From the NCBI RefSeq assembly GCF_002753895.1, contig NZ_NJER01000001.1, forward strand, positions 558,001-622,000: 64,000 bases of DNA, written 5' to 3'. This document shows positions 9,974-16,897 of this stretch, in pieces. This DNA comes from Halobacteriovorax sp. JY17 (lineage in GTDB: Bacteria; Bdellovibrionota; Bacteriovoracia; Bacteriovoracales; Bacteriovoracaceae). The translations under genes were made by a program, and so were the position numbers. Positions within the stretch are counted from its first letter, which is position 1. Each line of letters begins with the position of its first letter. The notes beneath the pieces were generated by a model. That model ran no database searches. It had not been told where the DNA came from and saw nothing but the letters and a program-made list of their open reading frames with translations.

Positions 9974-10536
9974 AGTTTATATTATTTTTTCTCGTTTCAT
10001 CTTCTATCTTTGGTCAAACTGTGAATGATCTACGAGACATGCTAAATGGCAAGGCCTTTGAGCAGTATGAGAAAATGTTTGAGGATATGGCCACTGAATT
10101 AGAGGCCTTAGATAAATCACAATTTGAAGAATATAATAAACTCTTTGATCAAAGTATTATGAGGCAATTACAAATATTTGGCGGAGTAAGAAGAACATAT
10201 AAATGGACAGAGAGCTCTAGTGAGCGAATCCTCTCCTTTGAAGGACGTCTAATAGAAGAGGAAAACCCTAAAATTGAAATAAAGAATGACTTCTTTGAGA
10301 TTAAGGGAACATTTAAAAAAGAAACCAATATCAATGGGAATAAATCAATCTCAAAATCTATTCAGTCGGTGAAAATTTCTCTTCCAGGTGATATTGATCA
10401 ATCTAAAGTTAGATACGAAAATTTAGAGAATTCATTTAAAGTGATTTTTCCTAAAAAGAATATTACCAAGAAAGTCTCACCGCCTAAAAAGATTCGTTCT
10501 CCAATAAAGAAGAATAATTCTGATATAACAATCTAG
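9970..10536 (+). CDS. Secreted small-heat-shock (Hsp20)-like protein
   Basis: A 188-residue protein with a signal peptide (MKFILFFLVSSSIFGQ), followed by an acidic helical region. Residues ~95-165 resemble an alpha-crystallin domain: IEIKNDFFEIKGT, then ISLPGDIDQSKVRYEN and SFKVIFPKK, matching the Hsp20 pattern of LPxxVDxxKhxAxhxNGVLxVxhPK. The tail is Lys-rich. It overlaps the pterin dehydratase by 4 nt (ATGA), so the two are translated together. Small heat shock proteins are normally cytoplasmic, so an exported one is unusual. Assignment is by motif only. Confidence 0.6.
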   Translation: MKFILFFLVSSSIFGQTVNDLRDMLNGKAFEQYEKMFEDMATELEALDKSQFEEYNKLFDQSIMRQLQIFGGVRRTYKWTESSSERILSFEGRLIEEENPKIEIKNDFFEIKGTFKKETNINGNKSISKSIQSVKISLPGDIDQSKVRYENLENSFKVIFPKKNITKKVSPPKKIRSPIKKNNSDITI

Positions 10537-11096
10537 CTTGGAATCACAATACTCATATAGACAGATTCAGTACCAAGAGGATTTTGGTAAGAGTGGTGAA
10601 CGTCTCCAGGGAAGGCCAAGAGGTCATTCTTTCTTAGATGAAACTCTTCTCCGTTAAAGCGCACAATAACTTCCCCAGAAATAACAGTCATATACTCTCT
10701 CGTTCCTCCAAGATGAGGAGTTCCTCTAAAAGTTTGATTTTGATCAAGTCTTACACGGTCTATATCTAGTCCCTTTGTCTTTTCTGGCAAGAGTTTGGTT
10801 ATATTGGCTCCGCCTTTTATTTCAAGAGGAAGTTCTGACTCTCTAAGAAGAATTGTTTCAGGTCTTGGGGCCGAGACAAGGAGGTCAATGCTCACATCAA
10901 GGGCGTGGGCGAGTTTTATAATATTAGAAAGGGAAGGGTTTCCTTCACCACTTTCTATATTGGTTAGAGTCGTTCTTGGAATTTTCGAAACTTCAGAGAG
11001 CTGCTTTTGGGTATAGTTTCTCTTTGCTCTTAGAAACTTCAAGTTCTGTGAGATATTCGAATTAAACGAATTTAAATCTAGTTCATTTGATAACAT
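10533..11096 (-). CDS. XRE-family regulator with C-terminal cupin domain
   Basis: A 187-residue protein. A helix-turn-helix spans residues ~17-72 (NLKFLRAKRNYTQKQLSEVSKIPRTTL region), and a cupin domain covers ~110-183, ending in the HHSYQNP and MSIVIPS strands. This HTH-cupin architecture is common in regulators of amine, amino-acid or redox genes. AAGG precedes the ATG. It is divergent from the Fe superoxide dismutase gene and two TGTC-N8-GACA palindromes lie between them, so it probably controls sodB and itself. The stop codon shares CTAG with the convergent upstream gene. Confidence 0.85.
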   Translation of the reverse strand: MLSNELDLNSFNSNISQNLKFLRAKRNYTQKQLSEVSKIPRTTLTNIESGEGNPSLSNIIKLAHALDVSIDLLVSAPRPETILLRESELPLEIKGGANITKLLPEKTKGLDIDRVRLDQNQTFRGTPHLGGTREYMTVISGEVIVRFNGEEFHLRKNDLLAFPGDVHHSYQNPLGTESVYMSIVIPS

Positions 11097-11108
11097 ATCA
11101 GGCCTTTG

Positions 11109-11124
11109 TGTCTATATCTTGACA
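11109..11124. promoter_or_regulatory. Putative operator A of the XRE-cupin regulator
   Basis: TGTC-TATATCTT-GACA, an inverted repeat with 4-bp arms and AT-rich 8-bp core, 13 bp before the regulator start. A second copy is at 11162. Confidence 0.5.
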
Positions 11125-11161
11125 TTTTGTCTAGGTTATAATGGCTATTAAATGGGCATAA

Positions 11162-11177
11162 TGTCAATATATGGACA
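11162..11177. promoter_or_regulatory. Putative operator B of the XRE-cupin regulator
   Basis: TGTC-AATATATG-GACA, with arms extending to AATGTC/GACATT. Same spacing as the copy at 11109; centres are 53 bp apart, about five helical turns. Confidence 0.5.
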
Positions 11178-11257
11178 TTCTTATGTTATTTATTTGTATT
11201 ATGAGAGACCTTGAAGCTATAGTTATTTAACTGATAAATAATAAGAAAGGAGTCTTT

Positions 11258-11830
11258 ATGGCACACGAACTACCAAAACTGCCTTGGGCAGACAACGCAC
11301 TAGAACCACACATTAGTGCTGAAACACTTAGCTTTCACTATGGTAAGCACCACAATGCTTACGTTACTAAATTGAATGCAGCAATTCCTGGAACTGAATA
11401 CGAGTCAATGTCTTTAGAAGATACAATTATGAAGTCTGAAGGTGGACTTTTTAATAATGCCGCTCAAGTTTGGAACCACACTTTTTACTGGAATTGTTTA
11501 GCTCCAAATGCTGGTGGCGCTGCTACTGGTGCGATCGCTGATAAGATCAATGCAAAGTGGGGATCTTTTGAAAAATTTCAAGAAGACTTCACAAATGCTG
11601 CTGCAACAAACTTTGGTTCAGGTTGGACTTGGCTTGTTGAAGACGGTGGAGAAATTGAGATTTTCAATACAGCAAACGCTGACACTCCAATGAAGCACGG
11701 TAAGAAAGCTCTTATGACAATTGATGTTTGGGAACATGCTTACTATGTAGACTACAGAAATGCTCGTCCAGATTACATCACTGCCTTCTGGAAGCTAGTT
11801 AACTGGAATTTTGTTAACTCAAATCTTTAA
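11258..11830 (+). CDS. sodB: Superoxide dismutase, Fe type
   Basis: A 190-residue Fe/Mn superoxide dismutase. Metal ligands are visible as His27, His74, Asp156 and His160 (DVWEHAYYVDYRN). The second-sphere Gln70 in NNAAQVWNHTFYW and the N-terminal FHYGKHHNAYV are characteristic of the iron enzymes. It converts superoxide to peroxide and oxygen, presumably in the cytoplasm because no signal peptide is present. AAAGGAG precedes the ATG. A strong terminator follows. It is divergent from the XRE-cupin regulator, with two shared palindromes. Confidence 0.97.
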   Translation: MAHELPKLPWADNALEPHISAETLSFHYGKHHNAYVTKLNAAIPGTEYESMSLEDTIMKSEGGLFNNAAQVWNHTFYWNCLAPNAGGAATGAIADKINAKWGSFEKFQEDFTNAAATNFGSGWTWLVEDGGEIEIFNTANADTPMKHGKKALMTIDVWEHAYYVDYRNARPDYITAFWKLVNWNFVNSNL

Positions 11831-11840
11831 TTTCAATTTG

Positions 11841-11866
11841 GGCCCACTTCATTGTGGGCCTTTTTT
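11841..11866 (+). terminator. Intrinsic terminator after sodB
   Basis: Stem GGCCCAC/GTGGGCC with loop TTCATT, followed by six T. Confidence 0.9.
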
Positions 11867-11880
11867 CTCTTAGGACATTT

Positions 11881-12612
11881 ATGAAATCCACTTACTTTAG
11901 AAAACCCCTAGAGTTTTCAATAGAAGTTAACGGTGAGAGCTGGAAGCAAGGCGATAGTATCTCTGGAAAGGTTAGTGTTTCAGATCACTCAGGTGAAAAT
12001 AGTGATCTCTCTGAGTTTGGAATTTTTCTCTGTATTGGAGATTTAAAGAAAATTCAAAAAAAAGATAATAGAGGAATAACTATTCTTGATGAGTGTCTTC
12101 TTCATAAGAGTGAAGTCGAGTTTAATTTCTCTTTAGATGAAAATTGTCAAATTACTCAAAAGTCTTCTGGCCCTTATCTCATCGTTGGAAAGAAAGAGGA
12201 CTTATTAGAAGGTCATCACCTAGCACTTCAAGTTGGACCAAGTGAATTAGTCTCAAATATTTTAGAAGTATTAGAGAATTTCATGCGCTTTAAAGTAAAG
12301 AGCTTAAAGCCTAAGAAGGATTCTCTGGAAGCGGTCATAACTCTTCCAACAATAAAAGAGTTCACATCTATTTCTAGTTTTAAATTAAATTTAAAGAAAA
12401 ATGTAGATGATCTTCTTCTTGATTATGACTTTAAGATTAAGAAGGTTTGCTTTGAAGGTGGAGTGACATCGACTAAAGATGAAGCAAAGTCTTTTCAGAC
12501 AATACTATCTCCAAAAGAGTATCTCATTTATGGTAGCTCTTTAAATCAAGACGCTATTGTAAAGAAAGTAAGTGATGTTTTAGATGAAGTGAAGCTAAGG
12601 CCTATTCTATAA
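11881..12612 (+). CDS. Uncharacterised protein, possible arrestin/Spo0M-like fold
   Basis: A 243-residue cytoplasmic protein of unknown function. The start at 11881 was chosen because TAGGA lies 5 nt upstream; an earlier GTG falls inside the sodB terminator. The N-terminus (FSIEVNGESWKQGDSISGKVSV) resembles the first strands of arrestin/Spo0M proteins, where a G-D-x-I-x-G-x-V step opens the sandwich. The rest is beta-rich with charged loops and no catalytic motif. It overlaps the next gene by one base, forming a three-gene unit. The fold suggestion is weak. Confidence 0.7.
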   Translation: MKSTYFRKPLEFSIEVNGESWKQGDSISGKVSVSDHSGENSDLSEFGIFLCIGDLKKIQKKDNRGITILDECLLHKSEVEFNFSLDENCQITQKSSGPYLIVGKKEDLLEGHHLALQVGPSELVSNILEVLENFMRFKVKSLKPKKDSLEAVITLPTIKEFTSISSFKLNLKKNVDDLLLDYDFKIKKVCFEGGVTSTKDEAKSFQTILSPKEYLIYGSSLNQDAIVKKVSDVLDEVKLRPIL

Positions 12613-12998
12613 TGTTTAAAGTCATTGTCTCTATCTATTCATTTCTTCTTCTCTTCTACATGATGTCTTATCAATTCTATTCGACTTCAGAGAGAGAGGC
12701 CTTGCTTTCCTTTCTTATTATCATTGCTGTGGTCACTATTATTGTGGCACCATCATTTGGTGCAAAGAATAGAAGAAAGGAAATGAAAAATATTAAAGAG
12801 AGAGAATGGCAAGAAGGCGAGTATCACAATGATTTTACAAGAGTAGGCTCAGCTGAGGACTACACTCCTGTAAAGCCCATTGATATGGCGGGAAATGCCG
12901 TCGAACATGCCAGAGAGCAGTTGAATGAAGACCTTGCAAAAATTGCTGTATATAAAGTTATTGAAGAAGAGAAAGGAAGTGATGATGAAGAGAAGTAG
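12612..12998 (+). CDS. Small two-helix membrane protein
   Basis: A 128-residue unrecognised protein. Two hydrophobic segments are seen (about residues 3-23 and 33-52), followed by a charged cytoplasmic-type tail with acidic helix. Its ATG overlaps the stop codon of the preceding gene, and its 3' end overlaps the next gene by 17 nt, so the three are probably co-transcribed and translationally coupled. No function can be assigned. Confidence 0.75.
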   Translation: MFKVIVSIYSFLLLFYMMSYQFYSTSEREALLSFLIIIAVVTIIVAPSFGAKNRRKEMKNIKEREWQEGEYHNDFTRVGSAEDYTPVKPIDMAGNAVEHAREQLNEDLAKIAVYKVIEEEKGSDDEEK

Positions 12999-13524
12999 CT
13001 TATTAAATATTCACCTTTACTGCGCAAGCTTTAGCGCGATTATTCTGGTGGTCTTTGCTTTTTCAGGTGGAATGCATCTTTTAAATTTTAAAGAATTAGA
13101 GACCTCTATCGTCGTAGAGACACTTGTAGAAAATGATTTTCTTAAGAAAGAAGTGGTCGATGAAAATATTGCGAATTATCTAAAAGAGAAAGATAAGGCC
13201 TATCATTATGAATATATTAAGTCTTATAAGGGCTACTCTATAACGAGACCTACGACGAGAGATTATTATAAGTTTGAAGATAATACTGAGGGTGGAATTA
13301 CGGTTATCAAAATGGAGCCATCTCTTAGAAAGCGTCTCTTCGAGTTTCACAAGGGACATGGGAGAAAGTTTTCCAGATGGATAAATAGCTTCTTTGGTCT
13401 TTGTCTGATGATTACTGTCGCGAGTGGAATTTGGCTTGGGTTAAAGAATAAGAGAATTAGGACTGCAACGATTGTTACAACCCTAGTTTCTTTCTTTGTC
13501 TTTCTTATTGAATTCTATTCCTAG
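12982..13524 (+). CDS. PepSY-type transmembrane protein
   Basis: A 180-residue protein. The start is one of two consecutive ATGs (12982/12985), preceded by AAAGGAAG. There is one transmembrane helix near residues 8-30, a soluble loop of ~90 residues, then FEFHKGHGRKFSRWINSFFG leading into two closely spaced helices with ASGIWLGLK. The H-G plus SGxxLxL arrangement resembles the closing helices of PepSY-associated membrane proteins. Substrate is unknown. Its stop codon shares CTAG with the convergent phosphate transporter gene. Confidence 0.7.
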   Translation: MMKRSSLLNIHLYCASFSAIILVVFAFSGGMHLLNFKELETSIVVETLVENDFLKKEVVDENIANYLKEKDKAYHYEYIKSYKGYSITRPTTRDYYKFEDNTEGGITVIKMEPSLRKRLFEFHKGHGRKFSRWINSFFGLCLMITVASGIWLGLKNKRIRTATIVTTLVSFFVFLIEFYS

Positions 13525-15176
13525 CTATAGGCCTGGGCAACATTTTGAGTGTGACTTCTAATTTTTCTAAGGGCCACAATCATATCTGAATAGGTGAGTG
13601 CTGTTAATGCGTCAAACTCACCATTTGAAATTCTCTCCAAATGCTTCGAGCGCATATTCTCTGCAGAAAGTCTTAGTTGCTCGGACTTTCTAAGCGTGAC
13701 ACTTAGATCTATTGATGATGTGTCTATCTCTTTAATTGTTGTTTCATAGAAGCTTTTGACAGCTTGATAGAAGTTAGTGAAGTCTTCTCTAGTATCGCCC
13801 TTTAGCATTTTATCAATCGAAGTTCTTTCACTATAGCAGATAAGCTTTTCAATATAATCTGCGATACTCTCTAATTCATCGACTTCTTTAAGAATTCCAC
13901 GAGCGTGAATAGACTCTTTTGCGCTAAGAGGGCTCTCCATTAATTTTACAGTATAGACTGTTACTTCTTTTTGAATATTGTCGGTAATCGATTCGTAGTC
14001 TTTTGCTTTAATGATAATATCTGCTTGGGACTTCTTACTTCCAGTTATGAAGAGCTCATCAGCGAGAGCATAGAGTCTTCTTAGAATATCTTTCATTTTA
14101 TTAATTTCTAGATCGGCCTGAGCGAGAGCTGTTGCTGGAACCATTGTGCTTGGGTCTGAGAGCATGACGAGATGGTGTTGCTCTTTTCTACCGTAGTCAG
14201 GAGTGATCTTTGTCACAAGTTTTGCTAGAGTTCCAAGAAAAGGAATAAAGAGAATTGTTGCTGTTACGTTAAATATCGTGTGCCCAGTGGCAATGTGTAC
14301 GGCAATATTGTCAAATTCTCCAGTAGTACTTCTAAAGTTTGCACTGCCAGGAACGACCCAGTCTATGAATTCAACGTAGTATGGAAAGAAAGAGAATACC
14401 GCAAGGACACCGAGAGCGTTAAAGATGGCGTGGGCCCTAGCTGCTCTCTTTGCGGTAACGTTTGCTCCGACACTTGCTAGCAGAGCAGTAATGGTTGTTC
14501 CAATATTTTCACCGAGAACAAGGGCCGCCGCTGTATGAAACTCAATGACGCCACTGGTGGCCATGGCCATAGTTATTCCGAGCATGGCCGATGAGGACTG
14601 AATAACGATTGTAAGTATGCAACCTACAACTATACAAGCAAAGTAAGAGAAGTAATTTTGCGCCGAGAAGTAGCTAATCATGTCTAGAAATTCTGGCATA
14701 GCTCTGAGTGGCTTGAAAGCATCTGACATTATATCAAGTCCAAAGAAGATCATCCCTACACTAAAAAGAATTCTTCCAATTTGTCTTACTTTTGTTGATT
14801 TTCCAAAGAGTAGTGGAAAAATTCCCATACCAATTAAGAGCAGGCCATACTTTCCAATTTTAATGGAGATAATCCAGCCTGTGATAGTTGTTCCAATATT
14901 AGCTCCGAATATAACTCCTATGGCCTGAGTTAAATTCATGAGTCCAGCATTTACAAAGCCAACAACCATAACAGTTGTTACCGATGAACTTTGAACGACT
15001 ATGGTGACAATTGTTCCAACTAAGATGGCCGAAATTCTATTTTTAGTAATCGTATTTATCGCACTTTTTACGACGTCGCCAGCTACAGATTGAAGGCCTT
15101 CTGACATATTCTTCATTCCGTAGAAGAATATTCCAAGTCCGCCTAGAACGGTATAGATGATTTTAAATGCTTCCAA
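13521..15176 (-). CDS. Na+/phosphate cotransporter family protein with PhoU-like tail
   Basis: About 551 residues. The membrane half has the two inverted QSSSxT/S motifs (VVQSSSVTTVMVVGF and VIQSSSAMLGITMA) and the GANIGTTITG/GENIGTTITA repeats that define Na/Pi-cotransporter II family proteins. Residues ~340-551 are helical and PhoU-like. A TTG at 15176 is preferred as start because AAGGTGG lies 5 nt before it; GTG at 15185 has no ribosome site. It probably imports or exports phosphate. It stands alone, convergent with the PepSY-type gene. Confidence 0.9.
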   Translation of the reverse strand: MEAFKIIYTVLGGLGIFFYGMKNMSEGLQSVAGDVVKSAINTITKNRISAILVGTIVTIVVQSSSVTTVMVVGFVNAGLMNLTQAIGVIFGANIGTTITGWIISIKIGKYGLLLIGMGIFPLLFGKSTKVRQIGRILFSVGMIFFGLDIMSDAFKPLRAMPEFLDMISYFSAQNYFSYFACIVVGCILTIVIQSSSAMLGITMAMATSGVIEFHTAAALVLGENIGTTITALLASVGANVTAKRAARAHAIFNALGVLAVFSFFPYYVEFIDWVVPGSANFRSTTGEFDNIAVHIATGHTIFNVTATILFIPFLGTLAKLVTKITPDYGRKEQHHLVMLSDPSTMVPATALAQADLEINKMKDILRRLYALADELFITGSKKSQADIIIKAKDYESITDNIQKEVTVYTVKLMESPLSAKESIHARGILKEVDELESIADYIEKLICYSERTSIDKMLKGDTREDFTNFYQAVKSFYETTIKEIDTSSIDLSVTLRKSEQLRLSAENMRSKHLERISNGEFDALTALTYSDMIVALRKIRSHTQNVAQAYS

Positions 15177-15271
15177 AGATGCCACCTTAATAAATGCTAT
15201 TGTTTGGAAGAGATTAAGATTTTATTAGGATTTTGTCACGAAGAACTGGGGATTTTGTAAAGTCTATTGAC

Positions 15272-15709
15272 CTATTCTTTCTTGAAATCACAGCTCATTT
15301 TATCCAAGAGTTCCACTAGTTTAAGTGCATCTTCATAGCTAAGGGACTCTAGTGAGCACCACATTCTCTCTGGAATTGTGATGGCCTTCTCTTTTAATTT
15401 AAGTCCTTTAGCTGAGAGTGAAATTATTTTCTGTCTCCTATCCAGCTTGTTCTTTGCTATAGAGATTAAGTTCTTTTCCAGCATTTTAGTGAGCATAAGG
15501 CTCAATGAGCCAGCATCTAGAGAGGTTTTCTCCACAAGAGAGAGAACGGAAATCTTATCTTCTTCCCATAGGGCCATTAGAACAATGTACTGGGGATAGG
15601 TAATATCTAATTCTTGTAGCATAGGGCGATAGGCCCTGGTCATGGCATTTGAGACTGTATAGAGACGATGGCAGAGTTGGTTGTCTAGCTTTAAGTTATC
15701 GTAATTCAT
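15272..15709 (-). CDS. ohrR: OhrR-type MarR-family peroxide-sensing repressor
   Basis: A 145-residue winged-helix regulator. The start at 15709 has AGGAGC upstream; a longer in-frame start at 15787 would run across the operator. The N-terminal LDNQLCHRLYTVSNAMTRAYRPML closely follows the OhrR pattern, with the peroxide-reactive Cys at residue 13, and TYPQYIVLMALWE follows. The wing contains DRRQKIISLS. It is divergent from a glutathione peroxidase rather than the usual ohr gene. Two matching palindromes lie in the shared promoter region, so it most likely represses both genes. Confidence 0.88.
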   Translation of the reverse strand: MNYDNLKLDNQLCHRLYTVSNAMTRAYRPMLQELDITYPQYIVLMALWEEDKISVLSLVEKTSLDAGSLSLMLTKMLEKNLISIAKNKLDRRQKIISLSAKGLKLKEKAITIPERMWCSLESLSYEDALKLVELLDKMSCDFKKE

Positions 15710-15729
15710 AAATGCTCCTGTGAATATTA

Positions 15730-15747
15730 TACTTTGTGTACAAAGTA
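15730..15747. promoter_or_regulatory. OhrR-type operator, copy 1
   Basis: TACTTTG-TGTA-CAAAGTA, perfect 7-bp inverted arms with 4-bp centre, 21 bp from the ohrR start. Confidence 0.7.
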
Positions 15748-15773
15748 TTTGCAAGGATGAGGATATTAATATA

Positions 15774-15791
15774 TACTTTGTATGCAAACTA
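15774..15791. promoter_or_regulatory. OhrR-type operator, copy 2
   Basis: TACTTTG-TATG-CAAACTA, one mismatch between arms. It sits 13 bp before the peroxidase start; its centre is 44 bp from that of copy 1. Confidence 0.65.
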
Positions 15792-15804
15792 AATGGAGGT
15801 TTTT

Positions 15805-16353
15805 ATGGAAAACTTATTAGAAGTAAATTTTAAAAATAAAAATGGTGAGAGTGTAAGTTTAAAAGATTTTAAAGCGAAGGCCTATCTCATTGTAAATGTC
15901 GCTTCTAAGTGCGGACTTACACCTCAGTATGAGGGCCTACAGAATTTATATACAGATTATAAAGAAAAGGGATTAGAAATCTTAGGTTTTCCTGCTAATG
16001 AATTTCTAGCTCAAGAGCCGGGAACAAATGAAGAGATTCAAAGCTTCTGCTCGCTCACTTACAATGTCACTTTTCCTGTTAACGAGAAGATCGTTGTAAA
16101 AGGTGAGGGACAACATAAACTTTTTCATGAGCTCACAAATTCAGGTGTAGATTATACAAAGAACGAAGAGGGTAATTTTGAAAACCTTCTTACTGAAAAA
16201 GGTCTTATCTCAGGTGCTGCCCATGATATTAAGTGGAATTTTGAAAAATTTCTTGTCGATTCTTCTGGTAAAGTTGTGGCTAGATACTTTCCTGATGTAG
16301 TTGCAGGTGATGAGAGACTTAAGGCAGATATCCTAAGACTCTTGAATTCTTAA
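15805..16353 (+). CDS. Glutathione peroxidase-family (probably thioredoxin-dependent) peroxidase
   Basis: A 182-residue protein. ATG at 15805 has GGAGG 5 nt upstream. Peroxidatic Cys36 is in NVASKCGLTPQY, Gln70 in FLAQEPG, and the Trp-Asn pair in IKWNFEKFLVD. The usual FPCNQF motif reads FPANEF, so the middle Cys is absent, but Cys82 (IQSFCSLTYNVTFP) corresponds to the resolving Cys of thioredoxin-dependent members. It reduces peroxides, including organic ones, which fits its position under the OhrR-type operators. It is cytoplasmic (no signal peptide). Confidence 0.93.
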   Translation: MENLLEVNFKNKNGESVSLKDFKAKAYLIVNVASKCGLTPQYEGLQNLYTDYKEKGLEILGFPANEFLAQEPGTNEEIQSFCSLTYNVTFPVNEKIVVKGEGQHKLFHELTNSGVDYTKNEEGNFENLLTEKGLISGAAHDIKWNFEKFLVDSSGKVVARYFPDVVAGDERLKADILRLLNS

Positions 16354-16388
16354 GAATTTTAATAGTAAACCAAAAAGCTAAAGTATTT

Positions 16389-16425
16389 AACCTACTCCTC
16401 CGATAACTTAGAAAAGGAGTAGGTT
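16389..16425 (+). promoter_or_regulatory. Hairpin sequestering the ribosome site of the cupredoxin gene
   Basis: Perfect 10-bp arms AACCTACTCC (16389-16398) and GGAGTAGGTT (16416-16425) with a 17-nt loop. The 3' arm contains GGAG that serves the start at 16426. There is no T run, so a simple terminator is less likely. Confidence 0.6.
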
Positions 16426-16863
16426 ATTAAGAAAATAGCATTATTACTCACATTCATGATGGCCTTCAATAGTTATTCTTTAGAGGATACCTATTTACAA
16501 GGCGAAAAGTTTGATAATCCTGAGAGATTGCAGTCGGTGATTGTAACTCATGAGGGCTTTTATCCTAAAGTTATTCAGCTCTTCAGTGGTGAGACATTGA
16601 GGCTCTTTGTCACCTCAACAACCAATAAACCTAGTTGTTTAACTATTCCACAAAAAAGTATCTTTCTCTCGGCAAATAAAGGTCAAGTGACTGAAAGTAC
16701 AGTCGTTTTCCCCCGCCCAGGAGTCTATGAAGTCAACTGCCCAGTTGGTGGAATTAAGGGAAAAATAGTCGTTCAAGAGCATCCTCTGGTTCGTCGTGAG
16801 CGTATTAGAAGAGAGATCGCCTCTGAAAAAAGAGTAAAGATTTGGCGTCCAAGAGACGAATAG
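16426..16863 (+). CDS. Secreted cupredoxin-like protein with apparent ATT start
   Basis: 145 residues if translation starts at ATT 16426. That start gives a textbook signal peptide (KKIALLLTFMMAFNSYS) and GGAG 6 nt upstream; TAG at 16420 forbids an earlier start, and the first ATG (16456) has no ribosome site and would remove the basic N-region. Residues ~36-118 form a cupredoxin-like sandwich (FYPKVIQLFSGETLRLFV, then GVYEVNCPVGGIKGKIVV). Cys71 and Cys105 are present but no classical His-Cys-His-Met copper set is seen. The tail is Arg-rich. It lies 34 bp before the tadA-like gene. Confidence 0.75.
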   Translation: MKKIALLLTFMMAFNSYSLEDTYLQGEKFDNPERLQSVIVTHEGFYPKVIQLFSGETLRLFVTSTTNKPSCLTIPQKSIFLSANKGQVTESTVVFPRPGVYEVNCPVGGIKGKIVVQEHPLVRRERIRREIASEKRVKIWRPRDE

Positions 16864-16897
16864 TAGGTGTAGAATAGACTTTTAACAGAGGGTTAGA

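Noticed and set aside
11854-11880. In-frame GTG extension of the 11881 gene
   Set aside because: The extension lies within the sodB terminator and has no ribosome site; ATG 11881 has TAGGA.
15710-15787. Longer N-terminus for OhrR starting at 15787
   Set aside because: It would translate across both operators and has no family match; ATG 15709 has AGGAGC and matches OhrR.
16389-16425. Inverted repeat as terminator of the glutathione peroxidase gene
   Set aside because: No T run follows the stem and its 3' arm contains the ribosome site of the next gene. A dual role is still possible.
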